Shown here: positions 11,034-23,146 of the stretch, one piece after another | Numbering within the stretch: the stretch's first letter is position 1 | Layout: each line of letters opens with the position of its first letter | NCBI GenBank assembly: GCA_027603945.1 | Contig: JADIIU010000103.1 | Location: 1-46,065, forward strand | Length of the DNA stretch: 46,065 bases | Source of the DNA: Terramyces sp. JEL0728 | Taxonomy: Eukaryota > Chytridiomycota > Chytridiomycetes > Rhizophydiales > Terramycetaceae | Direction: 5' to 3' | The notes under the pieces: generated by a model | What the model saw: only the letters and a program-made list of their open reading frames with translations | Told to the model about the DNA's origin: nothing | The model's database searches: none | Translations under genes and position numbers: made by a program

Positions 11034-11141
11034 ATTGTGATTACACTTAGATTAAAAAAACAGAAAGAATCGTCCAATAACACAGACCTTTTCAACATGA
11101 AAAATAAAGTTGATATATTAATCAAAGTGCGGATTCCAGCA

Positions 11142-12800
11142 CTACCATCGTGTAATTAGATAGTCTTTTAACAGGCAGCCATAGTGATAGTTGCCATCTC
11201 TAATACCCTGAAATACCGGATCTAAAACCCTCATTGCCCCATCGAGTTCATCCAGCGGCAATCGTTCCCCTTGCTTTGTGCTGTTTTCGAAATATCTCTT
11301 TGGTCGTTCATCAGTGACCCAGCCAGTGTCTACAGCTGACATGTAAATACCATCTTTGGCATAGTCAGCACCGCTAGTGCGGGTCATCATATTCAAAGCT
11401 GCTTTTGCCATGTTTGTGTGAGTGTGGTTTGCGGTCTTTGTTCTGTAGAAAGTGCCTTCCATTGCAGAAACATTAACAATATACCGGTCGGGATGTGGAT
11501 CCGCCAACAACAATGGCTTGAGTTTGGAATTCAACAAAAATGGGACGGTAGCGTTGATGGTTTGGCATTCCAACATTTCAACCATGGGGATTTCGTCTAA
11601 TTTCATTACCCAACTATTTTTTGCTCTCAAATCCAACTGCTGGCCAAACTGGTCGTATCTTCCTACTGGAAAATCAGGCGAGTATATATCTTCATCTGCT
11701 AGCAGCGGTAGCTGGGACATTAGACTGGAGTGGGAAATTTCATTGTTGTCTTTTGCATGAATCACTTGCTGAAAATTGGTATTGTTCGCGGGAGCAGATA
11801 GTTTAAGAGTATGCAACTGTGCGTTTTCAAATTGAAGTATTGGCAACTGGTCAGTTTCTAGCTTTGCTCTTTCTCCGTAAATCAAATGTCGGTAGAACTG
11901 TGGAGGTTTTCTAACTGTTTGGGCTGCATTGTTGATAATCATATTAAGGTGGGATTGGCTTGCAGATACTTTGTCAATGAATTCATTAACCATCGTAAGA
12001 TCCCTAAAGTCAATTCCGTAGATCTGAAGGTTATCCTTCCATCCGTCAAAATCAGGCTCCAGTGAATATCTTCGAACTGCATCTTTGGGGAATCTTGTTG
12101 TGCCAAGGACTATTGCACCACTCCTCAACAATTTCAGCCCAATCTCATAACCAATTTTAACTCTAACACCGGTAACCAATGCGATTCTTTTTGGAATAAA
12201 TATACTTTGTGTTCTTTTCATCAAATTAAAGGCTGCACAAGGGGGACAGTAGAAGCAATACTGGTTGTCTATATCTGAATATCCTGCTCTACATATGGCG
12301 CAATCCCTAATAAACTTCTTGCGGTCTGATAAATCCAACTTTGTCAGTGATTTCGTAGTGGACGAGACTATGTGCTGTAAATGACTCAGCTGCTGTTTTT
12401 CGTATTCCAGCAACTTGATGTTTGATGATTCATTTTCAGCCAGGGCAACTGCATTCTCTATATCGGTACTGGCCATGAAATCTCCTTTGATGGGCAAATC
12501 TGCTTCGCTTTCCAGGTTCATGCTATTTAGATATTCTGTAAAATTTCTAGTTTTATGATCCGTTGACTGCTTTCGATTCTTTCGCTCCATCCTTTTAGTG
12601 AGAATATCCTCTGTTGGCCCCCGTATTGCTTTCTTTACTTCAGAAAAGAAGGACATTATTTTCTTCAATTCTGCCGACTCTCCAATAACTTCCTTCAAAT
12701 CAGGTATTTCCAGAATTTTATTCAATGTGCTTCTGGTGCAGTCAATCTCTTGCCTCGTTAGATAATTCAAAATGGCATCCTCTTCCAATGTTGTGTTCAT
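11142..12800 (-). CDS. Large SDR-family oxidoreductase with N-terminal Cys-rich domain
   Basis: Intronless, 552 residues. The C-terminal half is a short-chain dehydrogenase/reductase Rossmann domain: TGVRVKIGYEIGL (cofactor loop), NNAAQT, then HTNMAKAALNMMTRTS. In that last motif the usual catalytic Tyr of YxxxK is replaced (Thr four residues before the Lys), as I recall for a distinct eukaryotic SDR subgroup. About 200 residues precede it, with a possible zinc-binding cluster (CAICRAGY, then CFYCPPC near residue 180). Substrate unknown. The single long exon contrasts with the intron-rich neighbours. ATG at 12800 chosen as the first in frame. Confidence 0.8.
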   Translation of the reverse strand: MNTTLEEDAILNYLTRQEIDCTRSTLNKILEIPDLKEVIGESAELKKIMSFFSEVKKAIRGPTEDILTKRMERKNRKQSTDHKTRNFTEYLNSMNLESEADLPIKGDFMASTDIENAVALAENESSNIKLLEYEKQQLSHLQHIVSSTTKSLTKLDLSDRKKFIRDCAICRAGYSDIDNQYCFYCPPCAAFNLMKRTQSIFIPKRIALVTGVRVKIGYEIGLKLLRSGAIVLGTTRFPKDAVRRYSLEPDFDGWKDNLQIYGIDFRDLTMVNEFIDKVSASQSHLNMIINNAAQTVRKPPQFYRHLIYGERAKLETDQLPILQFENAQLHTLKLSAPANNTNFQQVIHAKDNNEISHSSLMSQLPLLADEDIYSPDFPVGRYDQFGQQLDLRAKNSWVMKLDEIPMVEMLECQTINATVPFLLNSKLKPLLLADPHPDRYIVNVSAMEGTFYRTKTANHTHTNMAKAALNMMTRTSGADYAKDGIYMSAVDTGWVTDERPKRYFENSTKQGERLPLDELDGAMRVLDPVFQGIRDGNYHYGCLLKDYLITRW

Positions 12801-12865
12801 TTGGAGGTAAAAAAAAATATTCAATAACTAAGTTGCTTTATTGGAGGAAAAAAAGAAACCAATAA

Positions 12866-14222
12866 TCAATTAGTGTCAGTGTAAATGACATTACTCTTCT
12901 TAAATCCGTTAAAGCTCGAGGCTGCTGCAATAGTGTAAGCTCCCATATGAGAGCAAGACAGCCAATCGCCAATCTTCATCTCAGGAAGGAAGATATCGCG
13001 GCCAATTAAATCTATTGAGTCGCAAGTAGGGCCCCAAACTGATGATTCGTACAGCTTCAAGGAGTGTTCTTGGGCATACATAAAGTCTCCACCTCTGTAG
13101 AGAGGCTTCATCTTGACAACAGCGTGATCAAAAGTGATACAGTTGAAGCTGCCATACATACCATCGTTAATGTAATCTGATGTTAGAAATAATCGTACAC
13201 ATGAAAGATGGGTTTTCGTCTTTAGTAGGATCGGTAGGATTTCCTTCTGCATCCAATGAGACCACTCTTCTTGCTTGCACGTTGACAGCCAGAGTGAAAG
13301 CAGAAGAGACAAAGTATCTCCCAGGTTCAGAAATGACACGAACGTGTGGAGGGAAAAGCCTATCAATAGTAGGTCCCAAAAGAGCGGCAATATCTTTGAA
13401 TTGCAGTCCTTCAGGGCTATTTCCAGGAAACCCTCCACCAATGTCCAGCAAATTAAAGTTGAAGCCGAGAGCTTCCCCTACATCAAACGCTTTGCGGGCA
13501 AGTGCGACGGCATCAGTAAATGAGGTAGCATCAAAGCAGCCACTTCCAACATGGAAACTAATACCAATGACATCAAGGTCCAGTGATTTTGCAGTTTGCA
13601 GCAAGTACGGAACAATCGACAACGAAGCTCCAAATTTAACTCCAAACCTGCAAATAGATTTGGAATCATCAGTGAGAATTCGCAATACCAACTGAGACTC
13701 TGGCGCAACCTGCTTAATCTTGTATAATTCGTCAGCATTATCAAAGGTCATTACGTTTACGTTCTTGGACGAAGCAAATTTAATGTGGGAAGCTTGTTTG
13801 CATGGATTTGCATAGATAATTCTTGAAGAATCTACCCCTGCATCTACTGCAAGCTGGATTTCGGCCAAAGATTAATAACGAAATACCTTGCTGGCGCAAT
13901 CGAAACCCGTTCCACATTTTGCGAGCACTTTTAAAATAGCAGGATCAGGATTGCACTTGACGGCGTAAAATGGCTGTACCCTTGGCAATAGCCGTTTCCA
14001 CTGTGCATATTGACGTGCAACTTCACCTAAATCACAAACAAAGAATGGGTCTTCTTCTTCGATATCCCGCTTAGTAACACCTGATTTCAATATCGAAGCA
14101 ACAGATCTGTTTAATACGTGGGGAATAGCATCTATAGATGGTTTTGAAACTAATTTCAATTGAGGGTGAATTTGCGCGGCAAACTCTTGAGTATTGATGA
14201 GTGTGTTGTAAGTTTCTTTCAT
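12866..14222 (-). CDS. ODC1: Ornithine decarboxylase
   Basis: PLP enzyme making putrescine, the first step of polyamine synthesis. 437 residues. Visible motifs: YAVKCN with PLP-Lys89, FDCASKAEI (residues 107-115), YANPCKQ, HVGSG, GGGFPG, EPGRYF and the active-site GPTCDSID. Two introns: 13177-13198 (22 nt, canonical) and 13866-13886 (21 nt), whose 3' end is TTTG, not AG. The latter is needed to keep ASK/AEIQL, including the conserved Glu that contacts PLP (Glu94 of the trypanosome enzyme). A 33-nt GT-AG alternative would delete it. The unusually long upstream region may contain a leader. Confidence 0.95.
13866..13886 (-). other. Candidate non-canonical GT-TG ultrashort intron in ODC
   Basis: 21 nt on the minus strand, starting GTATTTCG and ending TTAATCTTTG immediately before GCC GAA ATC. 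It contains an in-frame TAA, so it must be removed. No AG occurs at the expected end; the first in-frame AG lies 12 nt further on and would cost four conserved residues. Confidence 0.7.
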
Positions 14223-15005
14223 AAAGAATTGAGTAATAAAAAGGAAATTAATGAGTGATAAAATCCAACCAAGGTGGGTCTATTGTTAATTATTCGCGTT
14301 ACCAGAAAGGATCCCGAAATGGATCTTAGGAGTAAAGCTTTTGTTTCTTAACGACGTGATCGGCAGACACCTCTGGGACTTCCCGAAGTGCTAATACGAT
14401 AATTAGATTGTGAGAGAACGACTATTGACGGACTCTTCAAAAACTCTGAGTAGACGAGTTTCGAGTGTGTTTCTTCCTTGTGTTGCTGTGCTGTGTGGTG
14501 ATTAATTCGAAAACGCTCTGTGAGATTTTCGAAAGCGCAAGCCGGGAGAGGGAATCTCGCTGAAATTTTTTGAATAAAAGCTGTGTGGTTGGCCAATCAG
14601 AACGCGCGGAATTTTTTTTTGAACCCATCACTGTCCCCAGAAAACCATGGATATAATGATATGCCTCCTGACTCGTCCAAACAATGTAAGCCTATTGATA
14701 TTGGATGGAACAACCTCAAGTGGGGTGGAAAAATGGTTCTGTTTGTTTATTTTTTATCATCTGATGGTGATAGTCAGACGATATACTAAGGCTGTGCCAT
14801 AATAAATCTAGAATAGCACGCCAATTGGCATTATAATGCTGTTCAATGATGAGCCGTATAAAATTACGCGTAGATAGATGGGCATTATTGCTATCCCCAC
14901 GCATCGTCGTGTGTTTCTCAATCTGTGTGATAACGTCATTTCCCAAATGAAAACAAACGTATATGAAAATTAAAATAGGATCACAAAATAAGCACCAGAG
15001 ATGAC
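14223..15005. other. Long intergenic region between ODC and LRRC51-like gene
   Basis: The largest gap in the window (783 bp). I see no protein gene I can support and no tRNA, rRNA or snRNA signature. A CCAAT box (14593-14597, ATTGG in the ODC sense) lies next to a GCGCG motif about 370 bp upstream of the ODC start. The stretch between contains short upstream ATGs in the ODC orientation, so a long ODC 5' leader is possible. A minus-strand frame at about 14716-14900 and a plus-strand frame at 14660-14789 look random. Confidence 0.4.
14593..14597 (-). promoter_or_regulatory. CCAAT box, possible ODC promoter element
   Basis: CCAAT on the plus strand reads ATTGG in the ODC direction and is followed by GAACGCGCGG. 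CCAAT is the NF-Y/HAP site in fungi. The assignment to ODC is inferred from position. Confidence 0.35.
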
Positions 15006-15539
15006 ATGTTAATACTCTGTCCGCCAGTGGATTTTTCGTTTCAGGAATTAGGTGGATTGCAGGGTATAGTTGCTCTAACAAGATTTATGTGAAGAGGAAT
15101 CAGAACAGTCAATCCAGAAGCATCCACGAAAGCGATCAAATTCGCTTAGATTCTGTAATAACCACTTGCAGTCCATATCAGAACTGCCACGCATTCTATC
15201 TATTTTAAAACTTGTCCCAGAAATTATCAGCTGGATAGATATTTCGTTCAATAATCTCACAAAAGTAGAAGACGTATTTAGTATCTAATCTAGTCCCTTT
15301 TGCTTTGCACGAATACTAAAGTATTATACCTCCACGCAAACAGCATTTTGGCATTGAATGAAGTCGACAAATTGGGGAACCTGAAAAACTTGCGCAACTT
15401 GACACTGCACGGAAACCCGTTAGAAACATCCAGAGGATATAGATTTTTGGTTCTTTCGAAAATACCGCAACTGAAACATCTGGATTTCTGTGCAATCACC
15501 AAGGGCGACCATGTTGTTGTCCGAACCTGTTACAAATAA
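15006..15539 (+). CDS. LRRC51: LRRC51-like leucine-rich repeat protein
   Basis: 164 residues from three exons; introns 15064-15082 (19 nt) and 15274-15293 (20 nt). The spliced product follows animal LRRC51 closely: PPVDFSF near the start, LQDL just across intron 1, RKRSNSLRFCNNHLQ, then WIDISFNNLT, VLYLHANSI, LRNLTLHGNPLE and GYRFLVL, ending in a TKGD segment. These are LRR units of ~22 residues. Without splicing no ATG serves the frame. Animal LRRC51 is broadly associated with ciliated organisms, so its presence hints at a flagellated life stage. Molecular role unknown. AATAAA overlaps the stop. Confidence 0.87.
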
Positions 15540-15627
15540 ATGCTTATATGTCTTAGTGAGGCTGGACCAATTATTTGCAGATCCGATTCTCAAAATGGGA
15601 ATTTTTTAATTTTTTCTCCAATTCAAA

Positions 15628-16564
15628 ATGTCTGCAGTGTTGAAAACCGAATGCCCTGATTTAAAGCTCATTGCCAGAGGAAAGGTCAGAGACGTTTATG
15701 AAGTAGATGGCCATTCATTACTGTTTGTTGCTACAGACAGAATTTCTGCATTTGATGTTGTAATGAATAGCGTATTTATTATCTAATAGCAGGCAATTGT
15801 AGGAAAGGGAAAGATATTAACTCAAGTTTCAAACTTTTGGTTTGACTTCCTCAAAGACACCATCAAGAACCATGTTATTACAACCAATATCGATGAAATG
15901 CCAGCGATTGTTCACAAGTACAAGGACCAACTGATTGGAAGAAGCATGCTAGTCCAAAAACTAAAGATTCTTCCTGTGGAAGCAATTGTTAGAGGATATA
16001 TTACGGGGTCCGCAATGGTCGAATACAAAAAGAAAGGTACTGTTTGCGATATCCCCCTACCAGAAGGCCTAGTGGAATCGCAAAAACTAGAAAGCCCATT
16101 ATTCACTCCAAGTACCAAAGCCGAACAGGGAGATCACGGTAACTTGCACTAATATAGACGAAAATATTCATCCCAGCAAGCTAAATAGCATTATAGGAGA
16201 AAGATACGCCAGGGAAGTTGAAGAAATGGCTTTAAAGGTTTACATTAAAGCTAGGGACTATGCTCAAACCAAAGGAATTATTATCGCAGACACCAAGTTT
16301 GAATTTGGCATCAATGCAAATGGAGACTTGATCTTGGCTGACGAGGTATTGACTCCAGATTCCTCCAGATTTTGGCCGGCAGACCAATATGTGCTTGGCA
16401 AGTCCCAGCCAAGTTTCGACAAGCAATATCTCCGCGATTACTTGTTGTCAATCAATTTCGACAAGAAAACTGGCGTAGCATTGCCTGAAACTGTTATTGC
16501 AAACACAATGTCCAAATACACTCAAGTATGCAAAATATTAACTGGACAAGACGCAATTTTATAA
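15628..16564 (+). CDS. ADE1: SAICAR synthetase (purine biosynthesis)
   Basis: Converts CAIR plus aspartate to SAICAR in de novo purine synthesis. About 298 residues, close to yeast Ade1 (306). Motifs: [10 protein letters not shown] (phosphate loop), [40 protein letters not shown] and [10 protein letters not shown]. Intron 2 is 16139-16157 (19 nt), within GDH/DENI. Intron 1 starts at 15772 and ends either at 15792 (21 nt, giving NSAIVGKGK, best fit) or 15789 (18 nt, one extra Gln); both keep the frame. The gene converges on MCM6 with only 20 bp between stop codons. AATAAA overlaps the stop. Confidence 0.95.
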
Positions 16565-16584
16565 TAAAATTTGAAAATCAAGCA

Positions 16585-19250
<2,666 letters not shown>

Positions 19251-19590
19251 TTTTAGATCAAGTTAAAAGGTGCTGGACAATATTTTCTGCAGAATCGGAC
19301 ACTAATTTGCCCTGCAATACAAAAGATTTATGTAAATGCTGGGATGAAAATAGTTCTTAGAACGCTCTTCTGACGAACCTCAAGGCTGAGATACGTTGCA
19401 TTACCATGAGTTTACCATGCATAATTTGAAGAAATAGCTCTTCTGGTCCTCTCCACTTTCGTATGTAGATACTTGCTACCTTTTTGCTGGACTTTATCGC
19501 TGGTGATAAGGCTGACCTCGTGACACGAATTTGACTCACCAAAATCCTTTATAGCCGCCAAAATCCATACAGTTTAACACAGTAAAGAAT
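19251..19590. other. Divergent intergenic region with one unresolved small frame
   Basis: 340 bp between the MCM6 and GNAT start codons. A minus-strand frame (19357 to about 19542) encodes a basic ~60-residue peptide with SSKKVASIYIRKWRGPEELFLQ, but its only start would be non-ATG. I could not splice it to the nearby ATG at 19567 or to a downstream frame (about 19262-19340, ending AENIVQHLLT) with a typical ~20-nt intron. It could be a real small gene with unusual structure or simply promoter sequence. Confidence 0.3.
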
Positions 19591-20632
19591 ATGAACATTC
19601 GCAAACTCAGATACCCGGATTTAACAGCATTTCAGTACAACAAACTCGCACCTGTCAAAGCCAATACTCCTATCAGCCCTCGACACTTTACTAACCAACA
19701 GCGCTTCAAGGAATCGAGGGAAAAGTACATTTGCAAACTACGAGGATGTAAGATTTCACTAACTAGTAACCTACTACCCGAAACCGAGAATCACTCGGCA
19801 GTCTGTCCACCAAGCAATCAAAACCAGACACTTATTTGAACAGAAGCAAGTCAATATTATCGAACCTTACCGAATAAAAGATCCAGAATACCGCAAATCA
19901 AATTGGAAATGGAATAAAATCACATGTAAATACTCTCCGCAAGCCAAACTATGTAAACTACAGCGAATGCAGAGAAACAAGAGACAAGAGAGATTAGATA
20001 TGTATCGCGGTCTTATATTTTCAGGAAATTATAATAGTGAGAAGAATTTGGGGAATTTCTTGCACATTACAAACGATTGTAATAAGGATTTGTCTATGGC
20101 GCGTGTACAAAACATTTTATTGCCGCCTATACCCAAAACTTTAAAAGAGTATGGGTTTGTCCTGCATCGATATAAAGGCGAGCCTGTTGATGTGTACGAC
20201 CTGGCTCTGTTGGAGCGCGCTGAAGCCCTTGTTGCAGGCACATTTGGAGAAAAAGAAATACTGATGGATCTCATACACACAAAAGAAGACGGATTCACCA
20301 CTGAAGTGGTCATGGATGATACGCATGATCAAGTAGTAGCAGCACAAGAATTTGTCTTTATGGAAAAATATATCTGGGTTGAAAGCTTTGTTATCGATAC
20401 AAGCTATAGAGGGCAAGGAATAGGAAAGGAATTGATGGAGAGGTTAGTTTTATTAATGCAGATTCAAAATTATATCCCGTAACTGCGAGAAACCAATTCT
20501 ATTGTACAGTCTGCCAAGTTCTCTTGATTTTTACCACAGTTGTGGGTTTACTGCTTCACCAGAATGTAAGTTTTGTTGATTGTAGTTCCATACCAGCCTG
20601 GCCATAGCGGATTTTTCCTTGTTTTCAAATAA
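19591..20632 (+). CDS. GNAT-family acetyltransferase with long basic N-terminal extension
   Basis: 327 residues; introns 19748-19766 (19 nt), 20443-20461 (19 nt, donor GTTAG) and 20566-20585 (20 nt). The C-terminal ~170 residues form a GNAT domain: VESFVIDTSYRGQGIGKELMERF carries the acetyl-CoA-binding R/Q-x-x-G-x-G/A loop, followed by LLYSLPSSLDFYHSCGFTASPE. The first ~140 residues are very basic and Tyr/Gln-rich, reminiscent of mitochondrial ribosomal proteins. They remain in one open frame with the GNAT part once intron 1 is removed, so I call one gene. Substrate unknown. Two adjacent genes merged by chance is a less likely alternative. Confidence 0.75.
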
Positions 20633-20754
20633 ATAGTAATTTTAATATTTGCAAATGGGAATTTTAATCATTCAGCCCAGTCACTGTATCTGAGCTATAA
20701 GTATTCTCGCAGCGAATAGACCGTCCAATTGTCCCACAATAGCAGCTGAACAGA

Positions 20755-21744
20755 TTATTTTACTAGCAACTCTACTGTAACAAAGTGCGGCAGTGTCATA
20801 ATCAATGTCAGCGACTGTTTATTTATCCCGTTCCCCGACACATTCAAAGCTTTTAATCGAGGCAATCTCAAACTCTCTACTCCTTTAATCGTAATTGCAC
20901 ACCGAACTATCCCCAAATATAGCATTTTCGAACTACACTGGCTTGAGTTCAAGTGCCCTATGCTCGTATCACTTATCCCGTGCTTCTCTAAATGCAGCTC
21001 TTCAAGCAACATACAGGCATCAATGAGAATTTTGAACATTTCATCTGTTATTGCTGGCAGCGTGTTGTTTAAATGCAGCTGCTTGATTCCTAAATAACTG
21101 TAAGTAAATAGTTGATCAACCTGCGTATGCGTTAGTTTCAAGTGAACGAGCTTATCGTATTCTATCTGTATCTCGTCTGCAGTGTTACTTGGTTTATTAA
21201 TAATCACCTTTCGCAATCCTTTGATGTTCAGCTTCATTCTATCTGAAAATAAGGTAAAGATAATCAGTACATTCAAATATTTGCTGTTTTCCAGTAGATA
21301 CCGTTCTGCACTGGCTGTGTTCCAATGAAGCTCTACATGTTTCAAAAAAGTATATTTGAGAATCAGTTCCATGGATTTATCCGTCAACAAATACGAGTTT
21401 TTCAGAACAAGTTTCTTTACATGACAGAAATTGTTGATTTGGATATTTGTAAAGAAAGAATAAACAAATTCATCTGTTATTACCGATTGAAACGTTTCTA
21501 AAGCTGACGTGGTGAATTTGGAAATGTAGAAGCATGGCAGAGCGATAGCAGATTTTGTTCTGAATTCTTTCATCAGGTAAATCCGTGAAAGTATCGAATT
21601 TAAATTCTGCGGCGAAAGTTCAAAATTGCTCCACAAGACTGGTAGGACTGCTCTATGAAAGTATTTGTTTACAAGACTAAATGTTTTCAGATCCTGCGGT
21701 TGTAAGTACTGTACAATAATATTCACTAGTTCAAAGGGAATCAT
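20755..21744 (-). CDS. F-box/leucine-rich repeat protein
   Basis: Intronless. From the ATG at 21744 it encodes 329 residues. The N-terminus is an F-box-like helix bundle (MIPFELVNIIVQYLQPQDLKT..LVNKYFH, VLPVLW). Irregular leucine-rich repeats follow (LVHLKLTHTQ, IKQLHLNN, LEELHLEKHGISD, LKALNVSGNGI). F-box/LRR proteins are substrate receptors of SCF ubiquitin ligases; target unknown. The frame is open for ~15 codons upstream of this ATG, so a short upstream exon cannot be excluded. It lies 138 bp downstream of another LRR gene on the same strand. Confidence 0.75.
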   Translation of the reverse strand: MIPFELVNIIVQYLQPQDLKTFSLVNKYFHRAVLPVLWSNFELSPQNLNSILSRIYLMKEFRTKSAIALPCFYISKFTTSALETFQSVITDEFVYSFFTNIQINNFCHVKKLVLKNSYLLTDKSMELILKYTFLKHVELHWNTASAERYLLENSKYLNVLIIFTLFSDRMKLNIKGLRKVIINKPSNTADEIQIEYDKLVHLKLTHTQVDQLFTYSYLGIKQLHLNNTLPAITDEMFKILIDACMLLEELHLEKHGISDTSIGHLNSSQCSSKMLYLGIVRCAITIKGVESLRLPRLKALNVSGNGINKQSLTLIMTLPHFVTVELLVK

Positions 21745-21882
21745 TTCTATGGGTAGATTTCTTTTTTTCAGAATTGACTTGTCAGGCAACTTGCCAGAAA
21801 CAGTTGCAGAAACAGTGGCCGTATTAAAATTAAATTAGGGCAGAATGAAAGCCCAATCTTACAAGTGGATTAAACCGGCAAT

Positions 21883-23121
21883 TTATTCGCGTACCAGAGC
21901 AAAAATAAAAGTCATTACAGAGTCCCTTCCGCCTTCAAAGCTTTGATACAAACCTTGGATATAAGAATACGGAATCTTGTAGTCTAGACAAAGCACTGTA
22001 AAGATCATGTACTGTAATTCTCCAGGCAAGTCCAAAAGATCAATCAAATGCTTGTGTTTTACTATTTCAAGGTATCCATTATGCTGAGCTTCCTTATTCC
22101 TAAACAGTAGCTCTTCCAACCCTTCTTCGTCATCATCCGACCCGCTGTCTGAATCACTATTGCCAGAGTCTATATGGGTAAGATACAAGTTTCCGTCGTA
22201 TTCAAGCTCGTCCACGTCTGATTTGAGAAATCTTATCCCTCTATTCCTTCTGATCATACTAGTTAGTATTTCAATGAAATCTTCTTCAACTTTGACATCC
22301 ATCATATTTAGAGTATATATGCAGATATTGTATGCAAGCGCTTCAAACAGACACGTAAACGCCTGTAATGTGTAAGTACTGTTCTCTAGTGATAGATAGG
22401 TCAGCTTCATATTGGTTCTTAAATTGTTTGCAAATGGAGCTACCCCATCAATATCCATATCTACACCATCCAACACAAGCTTTTTCAAATTCGAATCCAC
22501 TAGGAACTGGAGGCCGGATCCAATTGGATTGTAGGAGATATTAAACACTTCTAGCCGGGACTTGCGTAGCTGTTCAACTATCACCTTGAATCCAACTTTA
22601 CCAAAGGTGTTTAACGACAAATCCAGCTCATTCAGGGAGGAATCTGCAAGGAACTTTGCAATTTCAAAGGCGTCGTTGTCTTCCAGACTGTCATCATACA
22701 ATGATAAAGCTTTCAGTTCCTTGTTATCTTTTAATCCAACGAAAAGATTCTTGTTGATTTTGGATTCGTTTATCCTAAGTGTATGGAATTTGGTATTTTT
22801 CCATTCATTTGTAATATTCTTGAATGCGTAGATTACCAGCACTTTTATTGGCAACGTAACAATTGAGTGGAAAATGGACAGATCAATGCAATCATTCAAT
22901 AGAGCAAGTTCTTTTACAGGCTGTTTTGAAAGGCAGTAATGGAGTAACTTTAAAACTTTTGATCGCTCTTCCCCACTGATCCGTATTGCCTGGCACTCTT
23001 TCAACAGCGAAATCAATTCATCTGTTTCCCGTACGAATTCTGGGTTGCTTTCATCCAATACAGGAAATTTCTTGTTGATTTCCGTTAGCTGCGTGTGAAT
23101 TTGCTTGTGGATGTGATTCAT
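21883..23121 (-). CDS. Leucine-rich repeat protein with acidic linker
   Basis: Intronless, 412 residues from the ATG at 23121. N-terminal helical region, then LRRs of the ribonuclease-inhibitor kind (LRINESKI, LKALSLYDDSL, LNELDLSLNTFGKVGFKVI, LEVFNISYNPIGS, LKKLVLDGVD, LTYLSLENS). After that come a short acidic Ser-rich tract (SDSDSGSDDDEEGLEE) and a C-terminal region beginning LLDLPGELQYMIF that looks F-box-like. LRR followed by acid tract recalls RanGAP, but the catalytic pattern is not evident. The start codon is only 25 bp below the stop of the upstream AIF gene, so its promoter would lie inside AIF. Confidence 0.75.
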   Translation of the reverse strand: MNHIHKQIHTQLTEINKKFPVLDESNPEFVRETDELISLLKECQAIRISGEERSKVLKLLHYCLSKQPVKELALLNDCIDLSIFHSIVTLPIKVLVIYAFKNITNEWKNTKFHTLRINESKINKNLFVGLKDNKELKALSLYDDSLEDNDAFEIAKFLADSSLNELDLSLNTFGKVGFKVIVEQLRKSRLEVFNISYNPIGSGLQFLVDSNLKKLVLDGVDMDIDGVAPFANNLRTNMKLTYLSLENSTYTLQAFTCLFEALAYNICIYTLNMMDVKVEEDFIEILTSMIRRNRGIRFLKSDVDELEYDGNLYLTHIDSGNSDSDSGSDDDEEGLEELLFRNKEAQHNGYLEIVKHKHLIDLLDLPGELQYMIFTVLCLDYKIPYSYIQGLYQSFEGGRDSVMTFIFALVRE

Positions 23122-23146
23122 AAAAAGTAAAAATGGATTCGTGATT

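Noticed and set aside
13866..13898. 33-nt canonical GT-AG intron in ODC
   Set aside because: It keeps the frame but removes four residues of the conserved ASKAEIQ block, including a PLP-contact Glu, and lies outside the 19-23 nt class.
14716..15081. Minus-strand frame overlapping the LRRC51 N-terminus
   Set aside because: Composition looks random and it overlaps a well-supported plus-strand gene.
19357..19563. Basic ~60-residue minus-strand frame between MCM6 and the GNAT gene
   Set aside because: Lacks an ATG, and no ~20-nt intron links it to the ATG at 19567 or to the nearby frame ending AENIVQHLLT.
21883..23121. RanGAP (Rna1) identity for the LRR protein with acidic tract
   Set aside because: LRR plus acidic tail is suggestive, but the conserved RanGAP catalytic pattern is not visible.
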